In this document: positions 43,593 through 52,456 of the stretch, one piece after another
Numbering within the stretch: position 1 is the stretch's first letter
Layout: the number at the start of each line of letters is the position of its first letter
NCBI GenBank assembly: GCA_036960175.1
Contig: JBALWH010000018.1
Location: 19,313 to 83,312, forward strand
Reading direction: 5' to 3'
Length of the DNA stretch: 64,000 bases
Source of the DNA: Motiliproteus sp036960175
GTDB lineage: Bacteria; Pseudomonadota; Gammaproteobacteria; Pseudomonadales; Balneatricaceae
Notes under the pieces: model-generated
What the model was told of the DNA's origin: nothing
What the model saw: the letters and a program-made list of their open reading frames with translations, nothing else
Database searches by the model: none
Made by a program: the position numbers and the translations under genes

Positions 43593-44414
43593 ATGAGCCA
43601 AGACTATATCCTCGAAACCCGAGGACTTATTAAAGAATTCAAAGGCTTTACCGCCGTCGATGACGTTAATCTAAAGGTCCGCCGGGGCACCATTCACGCC
43701 TTGATTGGGCCTAATGGCGCAGGCAAGACCACCGTCTTCAACCTGCTGACCAAGTTCCTCACTCCCAGCCGTGGACAACTGCTCTATAACGGCAAAGACA
43801 TTACCCGGGACGATTCCGCCACCATCGCCCGTATGGGCATGGTGCGTTCTTTTCAGATATCAGCAGTATTCCCTCATCTGAGTGTAATGGAAAATGTGCG
43901 GGTTGCCCTGCAACGCAAGCGCAACGATAGTTTTTTCTTCTGGCGTTCCGAGAAAAAGCTGGACTCTATGAATGATCGCGCCATGGAGCTGCTCGAAAAT
44001 GTAGGTCTAAAAGAGTTCGCTAATGCCCGCGCCGTTGACCTTCCTTATGGCCGTAAGCGTTCCTTGGAAATTGCCACAACCCTGGCCCTTGACCCTGAAT
44101 TATTGCTTCTTGATGAGCCCACTCAGGGTATGGGTCATGAGGATGTCAGTGTCGTCGCCGCACTGATCAAAGAGGTTGCCAAAGAGCGCACCATTTTGAT
44201 GGTGGAGCACAACCTTAATGTCGTTGCGGACCTGTCAGACACCATTACCGTACTGCAGCGCGGCGCCATTCTTACTGAAGGCGATTACGCCACTGTCTCC
44301 GCTGATCCTCGCGTACGGGAAGCTTACATGGGCGTAGAAGCAGACCAACCTGCGAATGACGAATCTCAACCGCTGGATGATATACCTGCGGCTGCCGCGG
44401 AGGCCGCACGATGA
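43593..44414 (+). CDS. Liv-type ABC transporter ATPase (LivG-like)
   Basis: The cytoplasmic ATP-binding subunit of a branched-chain-amino-acid-type importer, 273 residues. Walker A is GPNGAGKTT, the signature region is degenerate-LSGGQ-like (VDLPYGRKRSLEIA, as often in LivG), Walker B is LLLLDEPTQGM, and the switch His is MVEHNL. An acidic/Ala-rich tail of about 25 residues is unusual. The gene overlaps the next ATPase by 4 bp. GAGGG lies nine bases before the ATG. The operon order is ATPase, ATPase, binding protein, permease, permease. Confidence 0.92.
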   Translation: MSQDYILETRGLIKEFKGFTAVDDVNLKVRRGTIHALIGPNGAGKTTVFNLLTKFLTPSRGQLLYNGKDITRDDSATIARMGMVRSFQISAVFPHLSVMENVRVALQRKRNDSFFFWRSEKKLDSMNDRAMELLENVGLKEFANARAVDLPYGRKRSLEIATTLALDPELLLLDEPTQGMGHEDVSVVAALIKEVAKERTILMVEHNLNVVADLSDTITVLQRGAILTEGDYATVSADPRVREAYMGVEADQPANDESQPLDDIPAAAAEAAR

Positions 44415-45139
44415 ATGCCATCATGAACACTCAATCCACCCGCGAAAAGATCCGCGTTGCCGACCTGCATGCCTTCTATGGTGAGTCCCATATTCTGCAC
44501 GGTATTGATCTACAGATTCGCCAGGGTGAGTTAGTCACTCTGCTGGGCCGTAATGGCTCCGGACGCAGCACCACACTGCGAGCCATTATGAATATGGTGG
44601 GATCACGTACCGGCTCGATCAATATCAACGGTCACGAAACCATCGATATGCCCTCCCACCAGATTGCCCATTTGGGTCTCGGTTACTGCCCGGAAGAACG
44701 GGGGATTTTCTCCAGCCTGAATGTCGAAGAAAACCTGCTACTACCGCCAAACGTGCGCTCCGACGGGATGTCTGTAGAAGAGATCTACGACATGTTCCCG
44801 AATCTGGCAGAACGTCGAAAAAGCCAGGGAACCCGCCTGTCCGGTGGTGAGCAACAGATGCTGGCCTTAGCACGAATTCTCCGCACCGGCGCCAATATTT
44901 TATTGCTGGATGAAATTACCGAAGGGCTAGCTCCGGTTATCGTTCAGAAGCTGGCTGAAGTCCTCAGCAGGCTAAAACAACGAGGCCTCACCATTCTACT
45001 GGTGGAACAGAATTTCCGCTTTGCGGCACCGATCGCAGATCGCCACTACGTCATGGAACACGGCCATATCGCCGAAGAAATCCAGGCCCATGAATTAATC
45101 GCAAAAACCGACATTCTGAATACCTATCTGGGGGTCTGA
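44411..45139 (+). CDS. Liv-type ABC transporter ATPase (LivF-like)
   Basis: The second ATP-binding subunit of the importer, 242 residues. Walker A is GRNGSGRSTT (Arg in place of the usual Lys at the invariant position of GKS/T), the signature is RLSGGEQQML, Walker B is ILLLDEITEGL, and the switch region is LVEQNFRF as in LivF. The Lys-to-Arg change in Walker A could lower nucleotide binding, so the pair may be functionally asymmetric. Start and stop are tightly linked to the upstream ATPase. Confidence 0.9.
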   Translation: MNAIMNTQSTREKIRVADLHAFYGESHILHGIDLQIRQGELVTLLGRNGSGRSTTLRAIMNMVGSRTGSININGHETIDMPSHQIAHLGLGYCPEERGIFSSLNVEENLLLPPNVRSDGMSVEEIYDMFPNLAERRKSQGTRLSGGEQQMLALARILRTGANILLLDEITEGLAPVIVQKLAEVLSRLKQRGLTILLVEQNFRFAAPIADRHYVMEHGHIAEEIQAHELIAKTDILNTYLGV

Positions 45140-45262
45140 TTCAGACTTTGAAATATCTCTAAACCGATATTCAGAGTCTGTATGCAAATGCCTTAGCGCA
45201 GTTAATAACAGAATAAAACGCACTACAAAACTGTACGACAAAAACAAAAAATGGAGCTAACC

Positions 45263-46510
45263 ATGAAGAAAATACATAACACCCTGCTGACCACCGCTTT
45301 GGCTTCCGCCATGGCCTTCAGCGCCACCTCTCATGCAGGCCTGTCTGATGATAAGGTCAAAATCGGCGTGCTCGCCGACATGGGCGGTGTTTACGCTGAT
45401 GTTTGCGGTCAGGGGTGTGTCGAAGCGGTGAAGATGGCCGTCGAGGATTTCGGCGGCACGGTTCTGGGTATGCCTATCGAAATAGTCAGTGCTGATGACC
45501 AGAACAAACCTGATGTCGGTTCTGTAAAAGTGCGCGAATGGGTTGAAAAAGACCAGGTCGACGTCGTCACCGGCATGGTTTCCTCCGCAGTAACAGGCGC
45601 GGTGACTAAGGTGCTGACCGCTAACGAAAAGATCGCTCTGATCGCGACTTCCGCTAGTCACGCCTTCACCACCAAGGCCTGCTCTCCTTTCAACGCTCAC
45701 TGGACTTATGACGTTGTTTCTCTGGCCAACGGCACAGTGAAACCTATGGTTCAAAGCGGCAAGAAGAAGTGGTTCTTTATTACCGCTGATTACGCCTTCG
45801 GTCATGCCCTGGAAAAAGTAGCCACCGGCGTTATCAAAGAGAATGGCGGCGAAGTAGTGGGCGTTGTTCGCGCACCTTTAGGCACCTCTGATTTCTCCTC
45901 CTACGTGCTGCAGGCGCAATCTTCTGGCGCCGATGTAGTGGCTCTAGCGAATGCCGGTTCCGACATGGTGAACTCACTAAAAACTGCGGCTGAATTCGGT
46001 CTTACAGAAATGGTCGATGTAGCCGGTCTGTTGGTATTCACCCCTAGCGCCTTAGCGCTGGATCCAGAAGTAGCTGCTGGCATGAAACTCACCACTGGCT
46101 TCTACTGGAATATGGATAAGCAGACCCGTGATTGGACCACTCGCTTCCAAAAGCGTAACGGCGGAAAAATCCCGGCGATGGGTCAGGCAGGTGCTTACTC
46201 GGCCACCATGCATTACCTGAAAGCAGTGAAAGCAGTGGGTACGGATGAGTCCAAAGCCGTTATGGCGCAAATGAAGGCCATGCCAGTTGAAGACTTCTTC
46301 TCTCGTAATGGCTACCTGCGCGTAGACGGCCGCATGGTTCACGACATGCTGCAAGTTCGTATCAAGTCAGCAAGCGAGCGTGACTCTGAGCAAGATGTGT
46401 TTGCTGTCGAGAAAGTCATTCCCGGTGACGACGCCTTCCTGCCTCTGGAAAAAGGCGGTTGTGCCTTCGCTCTGGAAGAGCAGAAAAAGACCCTAGCGGC
46501 GAATAAGTAA
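45263..46510 (+). CDS. Liv-type periplasmic substrate-binding protein
   Basis: A soluble binding protein of 415 residues with a signal peptide (about 25 residues, ending SHAG). The mature start DKVKIGVLADMGGVYADVCG matches Liv-type type I binding proteins. FITADYAFGHALEK and GADVVALANAG are conserved blocks. Cys pairs at the N- and C-terminal ends probably form disulfides. GGAG is seven bases before the ATG at 45263. The longer start at 45251 lacks it. The ligand is not readable. Amino acids, amides, urea and aromatic acids all use such proteins. Confidence 0.9.
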   Translation: MKKIHNTLLTTALASAMAFSATSHAGLSDDKVKIGVLADMGGVYADVCGQGCVEAVKMAVEDFGGTVLGMPIEIVSADDQNKPDVGSVKVREWVEKDQVDVVTGMVSSAVTGAVTKVLTANEKIALIATSASHAFTTKACSPFNAHWTYDVVSLANGTVKPMVQSGKKKWFFITADYAFGHALEKVATGVIKENGGEVVGVVRAPLGTSDFSSYVLQAQSSGADVVALANAGSDMVNSLKTAAEFGLTEMVDVAGLLVFTPSALALDPEVAAGMKLTTGFYWNMDKQTRDWTTRFQKRNGGKIPAMGQAGAYSATMHYLKAVKAVGTDESKAVMAQMKAMPVEDFFSRNGYLRVDGRMVHDMLQVRIKSASERDSEQDVFAVEKVIPGDDAFLPLEKGGCAFALEEQKKTLAANK

Positions 46511-46525
46511 ACAAAGCCAGACCCC

Positions 46526-46547
46526 GGGGCGGGCACCTGCCTGCCCC
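46526..46547 (+). other. Intercistronic stem-loop after the binding-protein gene
   Basis: GGGGC-GGCA pairs with TGCC-GCCCC, with one G-T position, just after the binding-protein stop. Such structures after the binding-protein gene often protect the upstream message and reduce read-through into permease genes. No T-run follows, so it is not a full terminator. Confidence 0.5.
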
Positions 46548-46600
46548 ACTCTAATCCCGTATTAAATACTGATTATCGACAACAATAACAGGGGTGCCTG

Positions 46601-47521
46601 ATGGTACTCCACAGAGACTTTTTAGGTGCTGTTATGGCGGAATTCCTCGGTATCAATTTATTTGGTCTGTTCGGACAACTACTTGTCGGACTGATTAACG
46701 GCTCCTTCTATGCATTACTGGCCCTAGGCCTGGCGATCATTTTCGGTCTGCTGAAGATCATCAACTTTTCTCAAGGCGCGCTTTATATGCTAGGGGCATT
46801 CGGCGCCTGGATGGCATTGGAATACCTGCAACTGAATTACTGGTATGCACTATTCGTGGTGCCTATCATCGTAGGTCTCTTGGGTATTTTGATGGAACGC
46901 TTCCTGATTCGTCCCATTGCCAACGAAGACCACCTTTATAGCCTATTACTTACCTTTGGTATCGCGCTTATTTTGCAGGGTCTGTTCACCGACTGGTATG
47001 GCTCATCCGGCCTGCCCTACTCCATTCCAGCAGAGCTCAAAGGCGGTACCCGTCTGCCCTTTATGTATCTGCCGAATTACCGCGCCTGGATTATCATTTT
47101 CTCCTTATCCGTCTGCGCAATCACATGGTTTATGATCGAAAAAACCAAGCTGGGTGCTTATCTGAGAGCGGGCACTGAAAACCCCAAATTGATGCAAGCC
47201 TTTGGCATCAATGTGCCTCTTATTGTCACCCTGACTTACGGCTTCGGTGCTGCACTGGCTGGCCTTGCTGGCGTCCTCGCTGCTCCAGTTTATTCAGTTT
47301 CACCGGAAATGGGATCCAACATATTGATCGTCGTCTTTGCCATTGTGGTCATCGGCGGCATGGGGTCCATCGGCGGCGCCATCCTGACCGGCCTGGCCAT
47401 GGGCATCGTCGAAGGCCTGACTAAATACTTTTACCCGGAAGCCTCCAACACCGTCATCTTCCTAGTCATGGTACTGGTGTTGCTGATCAAACCGGCAGGC
47501 CTGTTCGGCAAAGAAGCCTGA
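46601..47521 (+). CDS. Liv-type ABC transporter permease (LivH-like)
   Basis: An inner-membrane permease of 306 residues with about eight helices. Family marks are GLINGSFYALLALGLAIIFGLL, INFSQGALYMLGAF, ALILQGLF and AALAGLAGVLAAP. The start may be the ATG at 46601 (AGGGG five bases upstream) or the ATG at 46634 (AGGTGC upstream). The latter gives MAEFLGINLFG, closer to relatives. It lies between the binding protein and the second permease in the same operon. Confidence 0.92.
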   Translation: MVLHRDFLGAVMAEFLGINLFGLFGQLLVGLINGSFYALLALGLAIIFGLLKIINFSQGALYMLGAFGAWMALEYLQLNYWYALFVVPIIVGLLGILMERFLIRPIANEDHLYSLLLTFGIALILQGLFTDWYGSSGLPYSIPAELKGGTRLPFMYLPNYRAWIIIFSLSVCAITWFMIEKTKLGAYLRAGTENPKLMQAFGINVPLIVTLTYGFGAALAGLAGVLAAPVYSVSPEMGSNILIVVFAIVVIGGMGSIGGAILTGLAMGIVEGLTKYFYPEASNTVIFLVMVLVLLIKPAGLFGKEA

Positions 47522-47571
47522 GTTCGCTAGCCCGTTAGTTTTTACTGCTTTAACGTTTGAGGACAAAAACA

Positions 47572-48495
47572 ATGAACAATAAAACTCTCAATCTGGGACT
47601 GCTGGGATTGGCACTGCTTGCTCCCTTCGCCTTTTACCCAGTGTTTCTAATGAAGCTGCTGTGCTTTGCCCTCTTTGCCTGTGCCTTTAACCTGCTGTTA
47701 GGCTTCGTTGGACTGCTGTCCTTCGGCCATGCGATCTTCCTGGGCTCCGGCGCCTATATCACCGGACATATGATGCTGAACTACAGCGTCACCCCAGAAA
47801 TCGGCATTCTTTCTGGCGTAGCGGTATCGGCACTGATCGGCCTGATATACGGAAAATTAGCGGTCAGACGAGAGGGCATCTACTTCGCCATGGTCACCCT
47901 GGCACTGGCACAGCTGATGTTCTTCTTTTATCTTCAGGCGCCATTTACTGGCGGCGAAGACGGGCTCCAAGGTATTCCCCGCGGATTCCTGTTCGGACTG
48001 ATCGACCTGTCGGACAATCTCAGCATGTACTATTTTGTGTTGGCGATCTTTATTGCTGGTTTCCTAATGATCTATCGCACCATCCACTCCCCCTTCGGGC
48101 AAGTGCTGAAAGCGATCAGGGAGAACGAAGCCAGAGCTATCTCATTGGGATACAAGGTCAATAACTATAAACTGCAGGCCTTCGTTATTTCTGCCGCATT
48201 GGCCGGACTGGCCGGATCAACCAAAGCGTTGGTATTCCAGCTGGCATCGCTAAATGATGTACATTGGTTTATGTCTGGCGAGGTGGTGCTGATGACCCTG
48301 CTCGGTGGCATGGGCACTATCTGGGGACCGGTATTGGGCGCGGGCGTGATTGTCGGGCTGCAGAACTTTCTCGCTTCAGGCCCACTGGCCAACTATATCC
48401 ACGTGGTAATGGGTGTGGTGTTCGTGGTCTGCGTGCTGGCCTTCCGCCAAGGCTTGGTGGGAGAGCTGCAAAAAGTCATCAAAAAGAATTTCTGA
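47572..48495 (+). CDS. Liv-type ABC transporter permease (LivM-like)
   Basis: The second inner-membrane permease of the importer, about 307 residues with nine to ten helices. It has NLLLGFVGLLSFGHAIFLGSGAY, REGIYFAMVTLALAQ, AIRENEARAISLGY (the coupling helix region) and GGMGTIWGPVLGA, all typical of LivM. GAGGAC precedes the ATG at 47572. A TTG five codons upstream lacks spacing. It is the last gene before an intrinsic terminator. Confidence 0.92.
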   Translation: MNNKTLNLGLLGLALLAPFAFYPVFLMKLLCFALFACAFNLLLGFVGLLSFGHAIFLGSGAYITGHMMLNYSVTPEIGILSGVAVSALIGLIYGKLAVRREGIYFAMVTLALAQLMFFFYLQAPFTGGEDGLQGIPRGFLFGLIDLSDNLSMYYFVLAIFIAGFLMIYRTIHSPFGQVLKAIRENEARAISLGYKVNNYKLQAFVISAALAGLAGSTKALVFQLASLNDVHWFMSGEVVLMTLLGGMGTIWGPVLGAGVIVGLQNFLASGPLANYIHVVMGVVFVVCVLAFRQGLVGELQKVIKKNF

Positions 48496-48620
48496 TTTGC
48501 TTCCAATGGAAAGCACTGAACACCCCTTGCGGCGGTAAACCGTAGCGTCGCTAAAAAACAGTACCGTTAGTCCCTAGTATCGCTAGCCTAACCTGGCACC
48601 TTTACCCTTCCTTAGGTTGC

Positions 48621-48645
48621 CCCCCGGTTTTTCCGGGGGATCTTT
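48621..48645 (+). terminator. Rho-independent terminator of the Liv-type operon
   Basis: CCCCCGG and CCGGGGG arms around a TTTTT loop are followed by ATCTTTTT. It lies about 125 bp after the last permease stop. Confidence 0.85.
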
Positions 48646-48714
48646 TTATCTTTGCGTCACTTCCTGATATTGGATAAAACCTTTAACGGTTTCTATAGCT
48701 CTGCATTCAGAGGG

Positions 48715-48921
48715 CTAATGATCTCTTGCATGCTCCCACCAGTGAAAGGCGTGGTCGCCAAAATACCAGATGAATCCGAACAGGATCAGCGTACTTGCAA
48801 CGACCGTATGCATTCCCGGTGCGGCATCGATCAAAAACAAAAAGCCCATAATGATAGTAAACACCGCCAATGAGGTGCTGATATTGACTTCTTTACCATT
48901 GCTAAAATCACGATTCAACAT
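48715..48921 (-). CDS. Small two-helix membrane protein
   Basis: A 68-residue protein with two hydrophobic helices (STSLAVFTIIMGFLFLID, VVASTLILFGFIWYFG) and a His/Trp-rich end (DHAFHWWEHARDH). AGGAG lies eight bases before the ATG. No family is recognised. The clustered His and acidic residues at the end could bind a metal, but this is speculation. It stands alone on its strand. Confidence 0.6.
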   Translation of the reverse strand: MLNRDFSNGKEVNISTSLAVFTIIMGFLFLIDAAPGMHTVVASTLILFGFIWYFGDHAFHWWEHARDH

Positions 48922-49131
48922 GAGGATACTCCTACTGCGCTAACACACTCATAGTATAGTTGCTGGATACATAAGCCATACTCAGCGCTAAGCAAAGAGT
49001 GCAGGAAAACATTACCCCTGATAAAGGAGTCCGCTGATCATTGTCTGATTCGCAGCGCCGTCAACAGCTTCGATAGCAGCAAGATCAAGAAGTTATAGAT
49101 TGGCTGAATAGCCAGGGGGGAGGAGAACTAA

Positions 49132-49158
49132 CGGGTAGCAGTATTTGATAGCTACCCG
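49132..49158. other. Hairpin near the end of a small gene
   Basis: CGGGTAGC and GCTACCCG form an 8-bp perfect stem around an 11-base loop, about 20 bp beyond the stop of the 78-residue gene on the minus strand. It may end that transcript, though no T-run follows. Confidence 0.4.
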
Positions 49159-49178
49159 CTAAGCGAAGGACTAGCGGC

Positions 49179-49415
49179 TTAAGCGCAGACCAGACCTTCT
49201 TCTACACGCGCCTGCTGTGCAGCAACACGACAACCGTAAACATTCACTTCACCTTTCCAACGCATCCAAGTGATGAACTCAGTGACCGGCTCAAATAGTT
49301 TAGATAAGGCTGATGGTTCTTTAACCATTGGCTGATCAAAGGCACCTATTGCCTGCAAATCACGGGCAATACGGCGATCATCGTCTGCAATTCCGGTAAA
49401 TACCATTCTGTTCAT
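49179..49415 (-). CDS. Small cytoplasmic protein of unknown function
   Basis: A 78-residue protein (opening MNRMVFTGIADDDRRIARDL) without membrane or signal segments. The only family-like cue is a mixed helical pattern. AGGAGAG precedes the ATG at a good distance, which supports a real gene. I do not recognise it. It lies between a small membrane protein gene and another hypothetical gene, all on the minus strand but with gaps over 100 bp. Confidence 0.55.
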   Translation of the reverse strand: MNRMVFTGIADDDRRIARDLQAIGAFDQPMVKEPSALSKLFEPVTEFITWMRWKGEVNVYGCRVAAQQARVEEGLVCA

Positions 49416-49527
49416 CTACTGCTCTCCTGGATGGACCTGAAAAATTAGACGATAGTATAATAACAATTGCTGCGCCGCACAAATATTTGTACATTTTTCA
49501 GCCAGAATTTTTCTTCAAAGATATGCC

Positions 49528-49917
49528 TTAATGAACGTTCTCTTTAAGCGCATTGTGATGCAGATAACGGTAGATATTTGGGAAGCTGGCCAGAAAAGCC
49601 CAGAACTCTCGCAACCTCATCAGGCCGATAAATTCATCCATCAACTCGCCGTCTTTTTCGTAATAGATAACCACCTGCTCAATTTCAGTCAGCAGAAAAG
49701 CACTGTAACGACGCCCAACCAATCCATCGAAACTAATAAATAAAGCCGGGAAATGGGCAGACAGGGATTTCGATAACGGCTGTGGAACCTCCGCCAGCAG
49801 TCGCTCCGGTATTTCTTCCCGGCGTTCCGTGCAGGCTACGACCTCATATCCAGCGAGTCGCTGCTCCCATTCCGCAATCAATGCTTCTGCATCGATATTG
49901 ATGCCACTTTTACCCAT
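49528..49917 (-). CDS. Conserved-looking hypothetical protein
   Basis: A cytoplasmic protein of about 129 residues starting MGKSGINIDAEALIAEW. It has an even mix of acidic and aromatic residues (EQVVIYYEKDGELMDEFIGLMRLREFW) and no signal or membrane segment. The start at 49917 is chosen because a purine-rich GGAGAGAGGAG run lies directly before it. The frame extends upstream to 49980, but the added residues look random. No family is recognised. Confidence 0.55.
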   Translation of the reverse strand: MGKSGINIDAEALIAEWEQRLAGYEVVACTERREEIPERLLAEVPQPLSKSLSAHFPALFISFDGLVGRRYSAFLLTEIEQVVIYYEKDGELMDEFIGLMRLREFWAFLASFPNIYRYLHHNALKENVH

Positions 49918-50238
49918 ACTCCTCTCTCCATGGAAAAGATCCGTTGCCAGTAAGTCTGGCACGGCAAACGGGCACTGCAAGTGAGCAAACTAACAGCCCC
50001 CTGTTTCCCCGCGTTTAGCCATGCCAAATCCCGCCAGATAGAAACGCTGTAAACCCCAGCGGCGATGTGCTCCAAACAACGACAGGCCTCAAGCAATGAT
50101 AACCTGCAACAGTTTCTGCCCAGGTCAGAGGGCCACGTCCTATTCCAACACCAATAAATCCGGCCGTGCTACTTTACAAAAGTCCACATAGGTACTAATA
50201 GAATTAGTACGGTTAATAACAACAAGGCGGAAGTACTT

Positions 50239-50658
50239 ATGCTCAGATCAGTCAACTTAAAAGACTATATGATTGATAACCCAATCGAGATTTCAAAAGA
50301 CGCGGGTATCATGGAGGCGGTCCACCTAATTTTGGTGAATAAGATTTCGGGGTTATGTGTAGTTGATGACGAACATAATCTGGTTGGCGTATTATCCGAG
50401 CTAGATTGCCTAGATGGCATTTTGAAAGCCTCTTATAACGACACTGTGATTGGTAAAGTCGAAGACGTTATGAGCACCGAGCTAGTGGTGGCAGATAAAG
50501 GCGAGGACATTGTCGACGTCGCTACCGATATGCTTAAACAAAACAGCCGTCGCCGCCCAGTGGTCGAGAACGGCAAACTGATTGGCCAGATAACTTGTCG
50601 GCAGCTGCTCAGAGCAGTCAAAGAGTTCAGCGTCCCGAAGGACAAGAGCGAGTACTAA
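50239..50658 (+). CDS. CBS-pair domain protein
   Basis: A protein of 139 residues made only of two CBS motifs (about 5-60 and 70-130), with no effector domain. Cues are VHLILVNKISGLCVVDDEHNLVGVLSE and the second VATDMLKQNSRRRPVVENGKLIGQIT. CBS pairs bind adenosyl nucleotides and report energy state to partners. GGCGGAAG precedes the ATG. No partner gene is obvious nearby, and about 180 bp separate it from the next gene on the same strand. Confidence 0.88.
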   Translation: MLRSVNLKDYMIDNPIEISKDAGIMEAVHLILVNKISGLCVVDDEHNLVGVLSELDCLDGILKASYNDTVIGKVEDVMSTELVVADKGEDIVDVATDMLKQNSRRRPVVENGKLIGQITCRQLLRAVKEFSVPKDKSEY

Positions 50659-50836
50659 CTATCTATCCCTATCGACGCCTTACCTGTGCAAGGCGTCCAT
50701 CCCCTACGACACCCCTAAACCGCAGCAACTTCTCCAAGTTTTTAACTCACAAGCCAACAAACATCTGGGAAAACGCCTGCTATAAGGTCAAACTCGGCGC
50801 CGAACAACACCAGCATTGAGTAGACTAGGTAATAGC

Positions 50837-51718
50837 ATGCAACAAAAGGATTGGGCTCTCGCTGCTCTAGTGGTATTAGCTTGGGGCGTGAATTTTGTGG
50901 TTATCAAGTGGGGCCTGGATGAGCTACCACCGATGCTACTGGGGGCGATGAGATTTGCACTGGTAGCCTTCCCCCTGGTGTTTTTTGTGCCGCGCCCAAA
51001 ATTACCGCTGAAATGGCTTCTAGCCTATGGACTCACTATCAGTTTTGGCCAGTTTTCGCTGCTGTTCAGCGCCATGTACGTCGGTATGCCGGCTGGTTTG
51101 GCCTCTCTTGTGCTGCAAGCTCAAGTCATCTTTACGCTAGTCTTCGCACTACTATTTCTCGGTGAACGCTGGAAAATCCAACAGCTAGTCGCTCTGCTAA
51201 TTGCCGCCGCAGGTCTGGCCCTACTAGCCGTACAAAGCCCATCAAGCCGCATGAGCCTAATCGGCTTTATGCTAACCATTGCTGCCGCTGCCTCCTGGGG
51301 ACTGGGAAATATCGTCAACCGCAAAATCGGTCAACTGGGCTCGATTAATCTGCTCAGCCTAGTGGTATGGAGCGCCCTGATACCGCCTCTGCCCTTCCTG
51401 CTATTGTCATACTGGTTAGAAGGCCCTGAACTAATGATCAGTAGCCTCAACAACATGGGCTACCAATCATTACTAGCGGTGTTTTATCTCGCCGCAGTAG
51501 CGACAATTTTTGGCTACGGCAGCTGGGCCTATTTACTCAAACGCTACCCCGCCTCAGAGGTAGCCCCGCTGACTTTAATGGTGCCAGTCGTAGGGCTGCT
51601 CACCGCCTGGCTGTTACTGGGTGAAACACTAAATACGATGCAGGTGATTGGCATTATGCTGGTAATGGCAGGACTACTGGTGAATACATTTGGTGGGCAT
51701 ATTTTCGCTCGACGATAA
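50837..51718 (+). CDS. EamA-family exporter (O-acetylserine/cysteine type)
   Basis: An inner-membrane DMT permease of 293 residues with ten helices in two EamA repeats. It resembles E. coli EamA (YdeD): KDWALAALVVLAWGVNFVVIKWGL, PLVFFVPRPKLP, LVLQAQVIFTLVFALLFLGE, and LTAWLLLGE in the second repeat. The ATG at 50837 has AGGT seven bases upstream and is preferred over a TTG at 50816. Export of cysteine-pathway metabolites is the known role of close relatives. The actual substrate is inferred. Confidence 0.85.
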   Translation: MQQKDWALAALVVLAWGVNFVVIKWGLDELPPMLLGAMRFALVAFPLVFFVPRPKLPLKWLLAYGLTISFGQFSLLFSAMYVGMPAGLASLVLQAQVIFTLVFALLFLGERWKIQQLVALLIAAAGLALLAVQSPSSRMSLIGFMLTIAAAASWGLGNIVNRKIGQLGSINLLSLVVWSALIPPLPFLLLSYWLEGPELMISSLNNMGYQSLLAVFYLAAVATIFGYGSWAYLLKRYPASEVAPLTLMVPVVGLLTAWLLLGETLNTMQVIGIMLVMAGLLVNTFGGHIFARR

Positions 51719-51750
51719 GACCATCATTGTCGAACGAACACAGGTCGATC

Positions 51751-52317
51751 TTAAAATTGAGTAGGCAACAGGTTGCGCTCTTGCAGATAGGGGTGGATCG
51801 CCATGGCGGCCTTGATGTTTTGGATCGCTAGAGCAGAGTTACCCTGACGCAGTCGGATAATTCCCCGCCCGGCTAATGCCCCGAAATGCCGTGGCTCTAG
51901 CTCCAAGGTTCTAGCTACCTGCTCCAGCGCCTGCTCATAGTCTCCGCGTTGGAAGTAGACGGTGGCCCGTTGGTTCCAAGCCTCGGCGTAGTTCGGTGCC
52001 ATGTCGACCACTTGATCGAGCAGAGAAAGTGCTTTATCAAAGTCATACCAGCGCCTCGCGTCCATCGCCTGGCGCATCAACTGATCGACGGCAGGGTTTC
52101 CTGTAGTGATCCACAACTTCCAGATTTGATTCTCGGCAACCTGGGCACTGGCCTCATCAGGAGCCTGCTTCAGGTTAAAAAATAGCTGGTCGAGTTGTTC
52201 TGCGCGTGCCGGTTCGCTAGCCCGCACCTCGAGGGTGAACGACAATGTTGCTAGTAACAGTAAGGCAACCCAAGAGCGTGGAATGAGAGAGCCCTCCAAG
52301 CGGTAGTTGTAGCTCAA
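51751..52317 (-). CDS. Exported TPR-repeat protein
   Basis: The protein has a signal-peptide-like stretch (WVALLLLATLSFTLEVRAS) and then tetratricopeptide repeats over about residues 75-185 (AWNQRATVYFQRGDYEQALEQVARTLELEP style). The frame opens with TTG at 52317 without a ribosome-binding site. GGAGGG precedes an ATT at 52284 by five bases, and starting there gives a clean signal peptide, so a rare ATT start is possible. It is probably a periplasmic protein-protein adaptor, with partner unknown. Length is 177-189 residues depending on the start. Confidence 0.75.
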   Translation of the reverse strand: MSYNYRLEGSLIPRSWVALLLLATLSFTLEVRASEPARAEQLDQLFFNLKQAPDEASAQVAENQIWKLWITTGNPAVDQLMRQAMDARRWYDFDKALSLLDQVVDMAPNYAEAWNQRATVYFQRGDYEQALEQVARTLELEPRHFGALAGRGIIRLRQGNSALAIQNIKAAMAIHPYLQERNLLPTQF

Positions 52318-52456
52318 ACTATAGCAGTAATAGCCTGACTAGGAGGGTGACGAAGCGTTAGTGCCGAAGCAATGAAGTCGATCCATTGAACTCACAGTAT
52401 AAAGCGGCCACTCAGCCCACAGAAATGGGGCTGAAAAAACGCAACCCCCCTCTGCC

